Positions 1 to 6,567 of a stretch of DNA of 6,567 nucleotides are shown here, in pieces. The translations under genes and the position numbers were made by a program. The notes beneath the pieces are model-generated. The model made no database searches. It was given only the letters and a program-made list of their open reading frames with translations, and was not told the DNA's origin. Origin of the DNA: Balneolaceae bacterium. Its GTDB lineage: Bacteria > Bacteroidota > Rhodothermia > Balneolales > Balneolaceae. Within the stretch, counting starts at the first letter, position 1. Each line of letters opens with the position of its first letter. The stretch is from assembly GCA_007117235.1 (NCBI GenBank), contig SKGY01000198.1, positions 1-6,567 on the forward strand, in the 5' to 3' direction.

Positions 1-444
1 CATGAAAAACTTTACAAAACTGAAAACTTTGCAAATGTTTTTATTGACGACTATATAGAAGAGCTTACTAAGGGCATCGAAGATTCATTTAATGATCCGG
101 CAAAAAGTATCATCAGGCGCGTAAATAGTGAGAATATAAAAATGAATATCAATCAGGCTATTCCATTCTCACTTTTACTAAACGAGGTTGTTGTAAATGC
201 CTATCAACACGCATTTAAGGGGATGCTTGATGGTTATATTAATATTGAACTTAAAGAAGTATCAGAAGGCCGTCTTCAGTTGAAAGTGGAAGATAATGGT
301 GTAGGTTTGAAAGGGGAACCAATGGATAGTAAATCTCAGGGAATGAAGCTAATATCTACTCTGAATTCTCAGTTAAATGGTGAATTTGAAATAAAAAATG
401 CAGAAACTAAAGGCACCATTTTTACTGTAGAGTTTCCTGCTTAA
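1..444 (+). CDS. Sensor histidine kinase, HisKA_2/HATPase_c type, C-terminal part (5' end outside window)
   Basis: This is the ATP-binding C-terminus of a two-component sensor kinase. The frame is open from base 1, so the ATG at 142 is internal and not the start; 147 residues are visible. They begin with HEKLYKTENFANV, which resembles the stretch after the phospho-acceptor helix in HisKA_2 kinases (typically HEKLYQS...). The Bergerat ATP-binding fold follows. The N-box is NEVVVNAYQHAF (visible residues 61-72) with the Mg-binding Asn, the G1 box is EDNGVGL (about 97-103), a shortened G2 region is SQGMKLISTL, and the closing strand is GTIFTVEFPA. The phospho-acceptor histidine and any PAS, GAF or membrane sensor domains would lie before the window, so the signal is unknown. 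Kinases of this class often act with a response regulator or in the general stress response. The stop overlaps that of the converging glpD in a shared TTAA. Family assignment is confident; the pathway is not known. Confidence 0.9.
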   Translation, partial: HEKLYKTENFANVFIDDYIEELTKGIEDSFNDPAKSIIRRVNSENIKMNINQAIPFSLLLNEVVVNAYQHAFKGMLDGYINIELKEVSEGRLQLKVEDNGVGLKGEPMDSKSQGMKLISTLNSQLNGEFEIKNAETKGTIFTVEFPA

Positions 445-2003
445 CTCAAGATGTAATCTGCCGCCAGTTCATTGTATTCCTTCACCTGTTCAGACTGCCA
501 GCTATCATCTTTCCCCAACTCTTCAGCCATTATTCTGGCAACCTCAGGGGCCATTTCCACGCTGGCTTTGGCATCGAGCAGCAGCGCCCGGGTTCGCCGT
601 GATAAAACATCTTCGACAGTCATTGCCATTTCATTTCGGACACCCCATACAACTTCGGCTTTCAGATAGGGTAATCGCTCATGAAGTTTCTTGCCCAGAT
701 CAGGTTTCTCTTTAATGAATTTATCTATCTCTATCTTATCTGAACCGTAATGATGCAATGGATCATTTTTATCAGTGTTTTTGAGCCAGCCATGTATGCG
801 CATATTTTCTGTCACACACTCGTTTATATTTAATCCGGCAACTGTTGCTGCTTGATCAATTGTATCCTGAGCCATTTTTCGATAGGTAGTCCATTTTCCA
901 CCGGTGATTGTAACCAAGCCGCTATCTGAAATCATGAGAGTATGATCTCTCGAGAGTGAAGAGGTATTCTTGCCATCACCGCCTGCCTTTACAAGGGGGC
1001 GAAGACCTGCAAAAACACTTCTTACATCACTACGTGTAGGATTTCCTGTTAAATATTGAGACGCATGTTTCAGGATAAATTCAATCTCCTCTTCCATCGC
1101 TTTCGGTTCAAGCTCAGGAGAGTCAACCGGAGTATCAGTTGTACCTACAACTACTTTTCCATTCCACGGCACGGCAAATAGTACCCTTCCGTCATCGGTA
1201 TGTGGAACCATAATTGCTGAATCGCCCGGTAGAAACTCTTTATCAAGAACAAGGTGAACACCCTGGCTTGGCGCAATAATAGGTTTGTTATCAGGATCAT
1301 CCATTTTCAGAACCTGATCGGTAAAGACGCCTGTTGCGTTGATCACAACACGTGCCTTCACTTCGTACTCATCACCATTCAACTGATCTTTAACTTTGAC
1401 GCCATCAACCATCTTATTCGATTTTGTTAAACCAACAACTTTTGAGTAGTTGATAAGCAACCCATCGTGGTCAGCGGCAGTTTGAACCAAATTAATAGCC
1501 AGACGAGAATCGTCAAATTGACCATCATAATAGATAACACCACCCCGTAATCCTTTCTGTTCCAAAGTGGGCAGACGTTCAATAGTTTTTTTCAGTGAGA
1601 GATTTTTTGAGGGACCCAAGCCAAGCTTTCCTGCAAGCATGTCGTATACTTTCATCCCTACACCATAAAATGGACCTTCCCACCAATCGTAGTTGGGAAC
1701 AATAAACGACTGATTTCGAACTAAATGGGGAGCATTTTGAATCAACAACCCCCGTTCTCTCAATGCCTCAAGTACCAAAGCAACATTCCCCTGTTGAAGA
1801 TATCGAACTCCACCATGAACAAGCTTTGTGGAGCGACTTGATGTTCCTTTCGAAAAATCATGCTGTTCAAGCAAGAGCGTACTGTAACCCCTGCTTGCGG
1901 AATCTACAGCGGCACCAAGTCCTGTTGCGCCACCACCGACAATCACTACATCAAAGTAGCCCGATTTACTCTTAACAGCGGCAACCATCTTTTGTCTGTT
2001 CAT
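441..2003 (-). CDS. glpD: Aerobic glycerol-3-phosphate dehydrogenase (FAD, quinone-linked)
   Basis: GlpD oxidises sn-glycerol-3-phosphate to dihydroxyacetone phosphate on the cytoplasmic face of the inner membrane and reduces quinone (EC 1.1.5.3). The 520 residues match the usual family length of about 500-560. The N-terminal Rossmann FAD site is VVIVGGGATGLG (19-30), followed by the acidic ribose-binding residue in LLLEQHDF (E46). The family signature TSSRSTKLVHGGVRYLQ lies at 54-70. The substrate/FAD region has GLRPL (333-337) and GGKWTTYR (368-375). The C-terminal helical DAO_C domain covers about 400-518. The TSSRSTK form resembles Bacillus and mitochondrial enzymes more than the E. coli TSSASSK form, from memory of those sequences. 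Two starts are possible, M1 (2003) and M6 (1988); neither has a clear Shine-Dalgarno sequence, and both leave the domain intact. The gene lies 38 bases after glpK on the same strand, so co-transcription is very likely. No break or missing key residue is seen. Confidence 0.97.
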   Translation of the reverse strand: MNRQKMVAAVKSKSGYFDVVIVGGGATGLGAAVDSASRGYSTLLLEQHDFSKGTSSRSTKLVHGGVRYLQQGNVALVLEALRERGLLIQNAPHLVRNQSFIVPNYDWWEGPFYGVGMKVYDMLAGKLGLGPSKNLSLKKTIERLPTLEQKGLRGGVIYYDGQFDDSRLAINLVQTAADHDGLLINYSKVVGLTKSNKMVDGVKVKDQLNGDEYEVKARVVINATGVFTDQVLKMDDPDNKPIIAPSQGVHLVLDKEFLPGDSAIMVPHTDDGRVLFAVPWNGKVVVGTTDTPVDSPELEPKAMEEEIEFILKHASQYLTGNPTRSDVRSVFAGLRPLVKAGGDGKNTSSLSRDHTLMISDSGLVTITGGKWTTYRKMAQDTIDQAATVAGLNINECVTENMRIHGWLKNTDKNDPLHHYGSDKIEIDKFIKEKPDLGKKLHERLPYLKAEVVWGVRNEMAMTVEDVLSRRTRALLLDAKASVEMAPEVARIMAEELGKDDSWQSEQVKEYNELAADYILS

Positions 2004-2041
2004 AGCGTATAGTCTTGGAATTTTGAATTAATCTGTTTTAT

Positions 2042-3541
2042 CTATTTTTCTGACCATGCTTTGGCAGCCTTCAGAGCTTTATCCCATCCGGTTACCAGTT
2101 TGTCAGCTTTTTCACGATCCATTTCAGTTTCGAATTTTCGGTCAACCTGCCACTGCTCATTGATCTCATCATGGTCTTTCCAATATCCAACAGCTAATCC
2201 TGCAAGATATGCTGCACCGAGAGCAGTGGTTTCTAAAATCTTTGGTCTTACAACGGGCGCTCTAAGGATATCGGCCTGAAACTGCATTAGCAGATTGTTG
2301 GTTGTTGCACCGCCGTCTACTCTTAACTCCTGAATATCGATTCCTGAGTCGGCCTCCATCGCTTTCAAAACATCCATCACCTGATAAGCGATGCCTTCCA
2401 GTGCGGCACGAGCGATATGTCCTGAGTTTGAACCCCGGGTCAATCCAACCATAGTGCCTCTTGCGTGCTGATCCCAGTGGGGAGCTCCAAGTCCTGCAAA
2501 AGCGGGTACAAGATATACGCCGTCATTGTCATCTACCGATGCCGCAAGTTTTTCCACATCGGCTGATTTCCTGATAATTCCCAATTCATCACGCAGCCAT
2601 TGAACTACGGCTCCGGCTATAAAGATACTTCCCTCAAGGGCGTACTCAACTTTCCCATTTACCTGCCATGCAATGGTTGTGAGCAGATTGTTTTCTGATT
2701 TAATTGGTTTCTCACCTGTATTCATCACCATAAAACAGCCGGTACCGTATGTATTTTTCACCATGCCGGAATCAATACAGCGCTGACCAAAAAGGGCGGC
2801 CTGTTGATCGCCCGCAATTCCCGCAATAGGTACCTTTGATGCAAAAATCGTTGTTTTCGTTTCACCATACACCTCACTCGACTGTTTTACTTCAGGCAGC
2901 AGACTTTTCGGAATATTAAACAGCTTGAGAAGTTCGTCATCCCACTTGAGATCGTGGATGTTAAAAATCATAGTTCGGGAGGCATTGGTTACATCTGTGA
3001 TATGCTCATCTCCACGGGTTAGATTCCATATCAGCCAGGTATCCATGGTTCCAAAAGCGAGTTCACCATTTTCAGCACGTTTCCGAACGCCATCTACATT
3101 ATCGAGGATCCATTTAATTTTAGTGCCGGAAAAGTAGGAGTCTAAAATCAGACCTGTTTTCTCCTGTACTTTTTCGATGAGGCCTTTCTTTTTTTTGAGC
3201 TCATCACAATAATCTGAGGTTCGGCGATCCTGCCATACTATGGCATTGTAAACAGGCTTTCCGGTTTTTCGATCCCATATCAGTGTCGTTTCGCGTTGAT
3301 TTGTAATACCAATGGCAGCAATATTTTTGCCATTCAGTCCTGCGCCTGTAATTGCTTCTGCGGCAACACCTGCCTGCGTACTCCAGATCTCATTACCGTC
3401 ATGTTCAACCCAACCCGCTTTTGGGTAATGCTGTTTAAATTCTTTTTGCGCAGTGTTGATTATGGAGCCTTTTTTATCAAAAACGATAGCTCTAGAGCTT
3501 GTTGTTCCCTGATCAAGTGCCAAAATATATTTATCTGCCAT
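2042..3541 (-). CDS. glpK: Glycerol kinase
   Basis: GlpK transfers phosphate from ATP to glycerol, giving sn-glycerol-3-phosphate in the cytoplasm (EC 2.7.1.30) and trapping glycerol that enters by diffusion or a facilitator. The 499 residues are full length for this FGGY-family kinase. The N-terminal ATPase-fold loop is [10 protein letters not shown] (9-18). Glycerol-contacting residues are visible as NQRETT (81-86, R83/E84), W103 in IVWQDRRT, Y136 in DSYFSGTK, and the catalytic base D245 in [13 protein letters not shown]. The second FGGY signature starts near G370 ([14 protein letters not shown]) and the nucleotide-binding DGGATTNN lies at 409-416. The His phosphorylated by PTS HPr in Gram-positive enzymes is absent: the matching stretch reads [12 protein letters not shown], so that control is unlikely. 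A weak AGGGA lies about nine bases before the ATG. An A8 tract at codons 116-118 is noted separately. glpD follows after 38 bases. Confidence 0.98.
   Translation of the reverse strand: MADKYILALDQGTTSSRAIVFDKKGSIINTAQKEFKQHYPKAGWVEHDGNEIWSTQAGVAAEAITGAGLNGKNIAAIGITNQRETTLIWDRKTGKPVYNAIVWQDRRTSDYCDELKKKKGLIEKVQEKTGLILDSYFSGTKIKWILDNVDGVRKRAENGELAFGTMDTWLIWNLTRGDEHITDVTNASRTMIFNIHDLKWDDELLKLFNIPKSLLPEVKQSSEVYGETKTTIFASKVPIAGIAGDQQAALFGQRCIDSGMVKNTYGTGCFMVMNTGEKPIKSENNLLTTIAWQVNGKVEYALEGSIFIAGAVVQWLRDELGIIRKSADVEKLAASVDDNDGVYLVPAFAGLGAPHWDQHARGTMVGLTRGSNSGHIARAALEGIAYQVMDVLKAMEADSGIDIQELRVDGGATTNNLLMQFQADILRAPVVRPKILETTALGAAYLAGLAVGYWKDHDEINEQWQVDRKFETEMDREKADKLVTGWDKALKAAKAWSEK
3189..3196 (-). 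repeat. A8 homopolymer within glpK (codons 116-118)
   Basis: The coding strand has eight consecutive A residues within CTC AAA AAA AAG AAA, encoding L-K-K-K-K. This is the longest single-base run I noticed in the window. A one-base gain or loss would frameshift GlpK and inactivate it, so the tract is a potential mutational hotspot. It also contains the in-frame heptamer A AAA AAG. Confidence 0.9.
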
Positions 3542-3622
3542 GGTAGATATTCCCTAGTTTATGTGTAGTTGTTAATACAAGTTTAATTTGTGAATCGGCG
3601 TTCAGTAAACCAAATAAAATTA

Positions 3623-3633
3623 GCTTTTAAAGC
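3623..3633. repeat. Short odd palindrome GCTTT-T-AAAGC beside the larger inverted repeat
   Basis: GCTTT (3623-3627) and AAAGC (3629-3633) are reverse complements around a single T, which is too tight for an RNA hairpin but suitable for a dimeric DNA-binding protein. It ends one base before the 9-bp inverted repeat, so the two dyads sit side by side upstream of glpK. The role is inferred from position only. Confidence 0.3.
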
Positions 3634-3634
3634 C

Positions 3635-3663
3635 TTAAAATTGATGAATTACAACAATTTTAA
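3635..3663. repeat. Perfect 9-bp inverted repeat, possible operator
   Basis: TTAAAATTG (3635-3643) and CAATTTTAA (3655-3663) are exact reverse complements separated by 11 bases. Each arm holds only one G or C, and no T-run follows on the minus strand, so it does not look like an intrinsic terminator. Its place about 95-120 bases before the glpK start suits a repressor or activator site. In AT-rich DNA an arm of this size can also arise by chance. Confidence 0.4.
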
Positions 3664-3709
3664 TCAAGATTGAGAGTAAAAGCCCGATTTAAAGTGGCAA
3701 TTCTAAAAC

Positions 3710-5992
3710 TTACAAACTTACTTTTAATGAGAGATAGGGAAGCAGCGGAGTCTGATCAACCCGCTGGAGTGTGGCAACATCAAAGTTGAAGATATTATTT
3801 CGGTTGTAGGCATTAATCAAACCGACCTGAGCCTCAAGAGTTGAGCCCGAAGTTATTCTGAACTCTTTTTCCAGAGATACATCAAGCCGGTGTTGGTAGG
3901 GCAGCCGCTGATTGTAGGGTTCACTATAAATAATCCGGGCAGTGCCTGTTGTTGATTGCGGACTTTGATCGGGTACCCGAATTGAAAAATCGTACCCTAA
4001 GATTTGAGTAAATGGCATGCCAGTTCCAAACTCCCATCCGGCATTCAGCGTGTACCCTGAGAATGTGTAGCTTACCAATGTGTTTAGTTTATGACGCTGA
4101 TCGTGTGCCGGTGAGTAGCGAAAAATCGGTGCCTGAATCCATGCGCCAAGATCTCCTGAGATTGCTTCGTACTCAACCTTAGACCATCCATATCCGAGAG
4201 ACAAGTACAGTGGTGATCGATCGTACCTGAGCCTGAAATCAATTCCGTATGTTTCAGATTGAGCAAGAGCTGTCTCAATTTCAATACGAGCTTCGGGCGT
4301 CCATTTGGAGACGGGAATGTATTTATGGGTTTTCACAAATCCTTCAATATTGGCCGTCAGGTAGTTCCCGACTCTATGCTGATAGGCCAGAATTCCATGA
4401 AGTGATTCAGGTAACGGATCATCCATTTGAACCGGTTGTAAGATTGTGAAAACTGTGCCTGCATCACGCTCATCACTGATGCCTGAATGCATTTGTACAT
4501 ACTTACCAACCGCGAAGCTGATCTGTCGCCGATCGGTGCCATCGGGCTGCCATGAAACACGGATTCTTGGCTCAAACGTGATGGGTGTATCGAGGGTAAA
4601 TTGAGTCGCGAATCCGGGCTTTATTGCAACATTTCGATGGGGCTCCCAGGTTGTAGAACTGTATAAACTCACAATTGGAACTATTCTGTCGAGGCTACTA
4701 ACGGACATAAACCGCTCTGATAAGATAATTTTATATGTTCGGAAATTAACACCTATTCCGTAGTCGACCGGGAGCTGAAAAATCTCTTGCTGAAGATCGA
4801 GATTGAAGTATAGTTGATCGATGGAGGAAAATCGCTCACGGTTTTCACTTGTTCCTTCTTCATTTTTATAGGAGGTGTAGCCAACTGACAGATCAACCGG
4901 ATGATTAAAAAATTCGGAAAAGCCCAGGCATCGTCCGCCAATAACCAAATTAGACCATGTATGATCAACTGCTCTGCCGGGCACAATTTCACCACTGTCG
5001 TAAGTGTAGATGCCGGTAAGGTTACAGGTTACATTATCACCCTGAATGGTATATCGGGTAAGGAGGTCTCCAAACTGGATTGGAATATCCCTGCCGGTCA
5101 GAGTTGGGGCAAAACGATCTATAGTTGAGATTCGGCCTGAAAAAAGTATGGATTGTCTGTCTGTCTCGATCGGGCCTTCGGCCTGAATTGCAGTAAGGTA
5201 TGGGCTGCTTGCTGCACTAAACTGAGAGTACCTCATATTTCCCGGCCTTAAGCCGATATCAAGTACTGCAGATGTAGCACCTACATATTTTGAATCAAAA
5301 CCACCTGCATAGAGGTCGGCATTTTGAACAACACCATCAGGAAATGCTGAGAAGAGGTTGGATATGTGAAACGGTTTAATGATATGAAGCTTATCAACCA
5401 GAATCATGTTCTGGTCGGGAGTGCCTCCTCGAATGTAGAGGTCCCCGCCACGGTCCCCACTGGATACTATGCCGGGAACAGTTTGCAAATAAGATGCGAG
5501 GTCACCACCCGCAACAGGTGATGGAACCCGGGAGATATCGACATTACTGATTCGGCGAACCCCAACTTCACCGGTTGTGATATATCGCTGCTGTTCAACT
5601 ACAACCTCATCAAACTCTTCTAAATCAGGCTCAAGAACAATACGCTTTACATTACGTTCTCCCTCCTCCAAAATGATAAGCTCGGAATGAGTAATGAATC
5701 CTAAAAATGAGACCCTAAGCTCGAACTCTTTATTCGGTGGTATATTTCGAATTTCACACAGGCCTTCACGATTAGTTACGCAAAAGAAGTCCGGGGTTGA
5801 ATCATCTATATCATCAATCTGATCATAGAGTAGCACGTTTGCACCGGCAAGGGGAGTACCGTCATCACCTGAAATAGCCACAACACGAATCAAGCCACTT
5901 TCCTGTGCATATCCGGGATGTGGAATTAATAGTACTGCTAACAATAGCAGTAGAAAGAGACCGGATATTTTTCTGTATATCTTAGGATGCAT
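3710..5992 (-). CDS. TonB-dependent outer-membrane receptor with N-terminal carboxypeptidase-regulatory-like domain
   Basis: This is a 760-residue outer-membrane active transporter powered by TonB-ExbBD; the substrate is unknown. It starts with a signal peptide (MHPKIYRKIS, then the hydrophobic run GLFLLLLLAVLLI) with likely cleavage after GYA at 29. A carboxypeptidase-regulatory-like beta-sandwich follows at about 34-122 (DGTPLAGANVLLYDQ, then FELRVSFLGF). A TonB-box-like FDEVVVE lies at 127-133. The plug domain is at about 145-250, with LQTVPGIVSSGDRGGDLYIR (169-188), the NMILVDKLHI turn, and AVLDIGLRPGN at its end. The remaining 500 residues are a beta-barrel ending LPYLSLKVSL. The last residue is Leu, not the Phe usual for BAM-inserted proteins. 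Four cysteines form two plausible pairs (C71/C79 and C323/C355). It is not a SusC: it is shorter, and no SusD follows. The gene begins 11 bases after the upstream gene and is probably translated from the same mRNA; no Shine-Dalgarno sequence is visible. Confidence 0.93.
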   Translation of the reverse strand: MHPKIYRKISGLFLLLLLAVLLIPHPGYAQESGLIRVVAISGDDGTPLAGANVLLYDQIDDIDDSTPDFFCVTNREGLCEIRNIPPNKEFELRVSFLGFITHSELIILEEGERNVKRIVLEPDLEEFDEVVVEQQRYITTGEVGVRRISNVDISRVPSPVAGGDLASYLQTVPGIVSSGDRGGDLYIRGGTPDQNMILVDKLHIIKPFHISNLFSAFPDGVVQNADLYAGGFDSKYVGATSAVLDIGLRPGNMRYSQFSAASSPYLTAIQAEGPIETDRQSILFSGRISTIDRFAPTLTGRDIPIQFGDLLTRYTIQGDNVTCNLTGIYTYDSGEIVPGRAVDHTWSNLVIGGRCLGFSEFFNHPVDLSVGYTSYKNEEGTSENRERFSSIDQLYFNLDLQQEIFQLPVDYGIGVNFRTYKIILSERFMSVSSLDRIVPIVSLYSSTTWEPHRNVAIKPGFATQFTLDTPITFEPRIRVSWQPDGTDRRQISFAVGKYVQMHSGISDERDAGTVFTILQPVQMDDPLPESLHGILAYQHRVGNYLTANIEGFVKTHKYIPVSKWTPEARIEIETALAQSETYGIDFRLRYDRSPLYLSLGYGWSKVEYEAISGDLGAWIQAPIFRYSPAHDQRHKLNTLVSYTFSGYTLNAGWEFGTGMPFTQILGYDFSIRVPDQSPQSTTGTARIIYSEPYNQRLPYQHRLDVSLEKEFRITSGSTLEAQVGLINAYNRNNIFNFDVATLQRVDQTPLLPYLSLKVSL

Positions 5993-6007
5993 TTAGATAA
6001 ATATCAT
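5993..6007 (-). other. Four-codon mini-ORF (MIFI) bridging the upstream stop and the receptor start
   Basis: On the minus strand the bases read ATG ATA TTT ATC TAA directly before the receptor ATG. The mini-ORF start overlaps the upstream gene's stop as ATGA, and its TAA abuts the receptor start as TAAATG. Such an arrangement could let ribosomes finishing the upstream gene re-initiate on the receptor, which lacks a Shine-Dalgarno sequence. It may equally be chance in an 11-base spacer. Confidence 0.2.
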
Positions 6008-6567
6008 GGGTTTGATGTATCCAATGGGATTTGAAGCGTGTCGGCATAAAAGGCCCCAAATTGCCTTGTGCTTTCAATAATTTCTAAATCATCATCCGTA
6101 ACTTTTTCATAAAAACCTGGGGCGTAGTGTGCTATTCTCATGGTTAAGGAGCCCAATGATAACAGGGAACTGCACGGAGCATTAAAATTACGAGTAATAA
6201 ACCGCGCTGTTTGTATAGGAGTAATTGTCAGATTGATTCTCTCTGAAGTTCTGTTTTCAGGGCCAATTATAATTGGAGTAGTCCAGATGTTCATGTCAGT
6301 ATCACTTGTATCAGGCCTTAGGGCAAATCTAAATACAACTGTTCCACCATTAAGTGGATCAAGGTTAATTTGAATTTGCTGATAACAACTCGGGTTTTCA
6401 GGTGTAATAAGAGGTTGGGGTTTTGTAGGAGTTAATGTTGTTAGATCAACTACGAGACCATCCGATCGCTCAAGGGAGAGCAGGTATTCATTATCGGGCA
6501 CAACATTTTGATTGTAGAAGTATGTATGCTGAAACACTCCCTGGAACTCTCTGATGTTACTATTCAA
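6004..6567 (-). CDS. Secreted or surface protein of uncertain family, possibly DUF4249-like (5' end outside window)
   Basis: The last 187 codons of a gene whose beginning lies past the window edge. The codon at the edge is TTG with the frame still open, so it is read here as an internal Leu and not a start. The visible part is rich in Thr, Pro, Asn and alternating hydrophobic residues (INLDPLNGGTVVFRFALRPD, ERINLTITPI), as in extracellular beta-sandwich proteins. It has two cysteines (visible C61 and C132) and no membrane helix; any signal or lipoprotein peptide would be off-window. A DUF4249-type lipoprotein, a family often paired with TonB-dependent receptors in Bacteroidota, is suggested by EYLLSLERSDG near the visible start, the LTMRIAHYAPGFYEKV segment and the RQFGAFYADTLQIPL ending. 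The match is weak and made by eye. Tight spacing to the receptor (11 bases) suggests a functional pair, perhaps a surface ligand-binding partner of the transporter. Confidence 0.6.
   Translation of the reverse strand: MNSNIREFQGVFQHTYFYNQNVVPDNEYLLSLERSDGLVVDLTTLTPTKPQPLITPENPSCYQQIQINLDPLNGGTVVFRFALRPDTSDTDMNIWTTPIIIGPENRTSERINLTITPIQTARFITRNFNAPCSSLLSLGSLTMRIAHYAPGFYEKVTDDDLEIIESTRQFGAFYADTLQIPLDTSNP

Larger units (their letters stand above)
3542..3709. other. 168-base AT-rich intergenic leader before glpK
   Basis: This gap lies between the stop of the TonB-dependent receptor and the start of glpK, both on the minus strand. It is the only non-coding stretch of any length in the window. It contains two inverted repeats (3635-3663 and 3623-3633) and a small TTGT-TAAT-ACAA dyad at 3569-3580. 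On the minus strand I see no good sigma-70 pair and only a one-mismatch version (TAAACTTG) of the Bacteroidota -7 element TAnnTTTG, without a well-spaced -33 TTTG. No GC-rich hairpin with a T-run follows the receptor gene, so read-through from receptor to glpK cannot be excluded. Confidence 0.6.

Noticed and set aside
142..444. A 100-residue gene starting at the ATG at 142
   Set aside because: The same frame is open to base 1 and encodes kinase-like sequence (HEKLYKTEN...) before this Met, so it is the tail of a longer kinase.
472..669. Plus-strand reading frame opposite glpD (others at 1763-1975)
   Set aside because: It is antisense to a well-conserved enzyme, with no recognisable domain; both are shadows of glpD.
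3296..3568. Plus-strand reading frame opposite the glpK start, 90 residues
   Set aside because: It is Cys-rich, shows no family resemblance, and almost all of it is antisense to conserved glpK codons.
3542..3625. glpK promoter (TAAACTTG as a -7 element; TTCACA or TTTACT as a -35)
   Set aside because: Each candidate lacks a properly spaced partner element; a confident call is not possible by eye in AT-rich DNA.
3681..3709. Possible intrinsic terminator after the receptor gene (GCC...GGGCTTTT on the minus strand)
   Set aside because: The stem would be only three base pairs with a loop of about eleven, too weak to call.
4753..4995. Alternative frames within the receptor gene on both strands (4084-4575, 4753-5128)
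   Set aside because: They overlap the intact 760-residue receptor and have no domain or signal of their own.
3710..5992. SusC-type glycan receptor with a SusD partner
   Set aside because: The receptor is shorter than SusC proteins, which are usually about 1000 residues, and the neighbour shows no SusD/RagB features; a generic TonB-dependent receptor fits better.
6565..6567. TTG at the window edge as the true start of the upstream gene
   Set aside because: It is simply the first codon available at the edge; the frame is still open and no signal peptide follows, as would be expected for a secreted partner.

Overview
The window looks like ordinary chromosome from an AT-leaning, Gram-negative bacterium of the Bacteroidota/Balneolota type. 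This is inferred from three things: an outer-membrane TonB-dependent receptor with an N-terminal carboxypeptidase-regulatory-like domain, a HisKA_2/HATPase-type histidine kinase, and the near absence of Shine-Dalgarno sequences before the starts. No genus can be named from the sequence alone.

Layout. Positions 1-444 (+) hold the C-terminal end of a sensor histidine kinase whose N-terminus lies before the window. It converges tail-to-tail with the only other transcription direction present, and the two opposing stop codons share the four bases TTAA. Everything from 441 to 6567 is on the minus strand. Read in the direction of transcription, it is a secreted or surface protein of uncertain family (from beyond 6567 to 6004, 5' part missing), a TonB-dependent receptor (5992-3710), glycerol kinase glpK (3541-2042) and FAD-dependent glycerol-3-phosphate dehydrogenase glpD (2003-441).

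How they work together. GlpK phosphorylates glycerol to sn-glycerol-3-phosphate. GlpD oxidises that to dihydroxyacetone phosphate at the inner membrane and passes electrons to the quinone pool, feeding glycolysis. glpK and glpD are 38 bases apart and almost certainly one operon; no glycerol facilitator (glpF) is visible. The receptor and the gene before it are 11 bases apart and form a second tight unit, probably an outer-membrane importer with a surface-exposed partner. A 168-base AT-rich gap with two inverted repeats separates the two units. It may hold the glpK promoter or operator, but no clear promoter or terminator is visible. Whether the receptor serves glycerol or glycerophosphodiester uptake is speculation from adjacency.

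No CRISPR array, RNA gene, insertion sequence, phage gene or defence system is seen, and no new system is convincingly present. The points most worth a second look are an A8 tract in glpK that contains an in-frame A AAA AAG heptamer, the inverted repeats before glpK, the paired cysteines in the receptor, and the tight junction at the receptor start.
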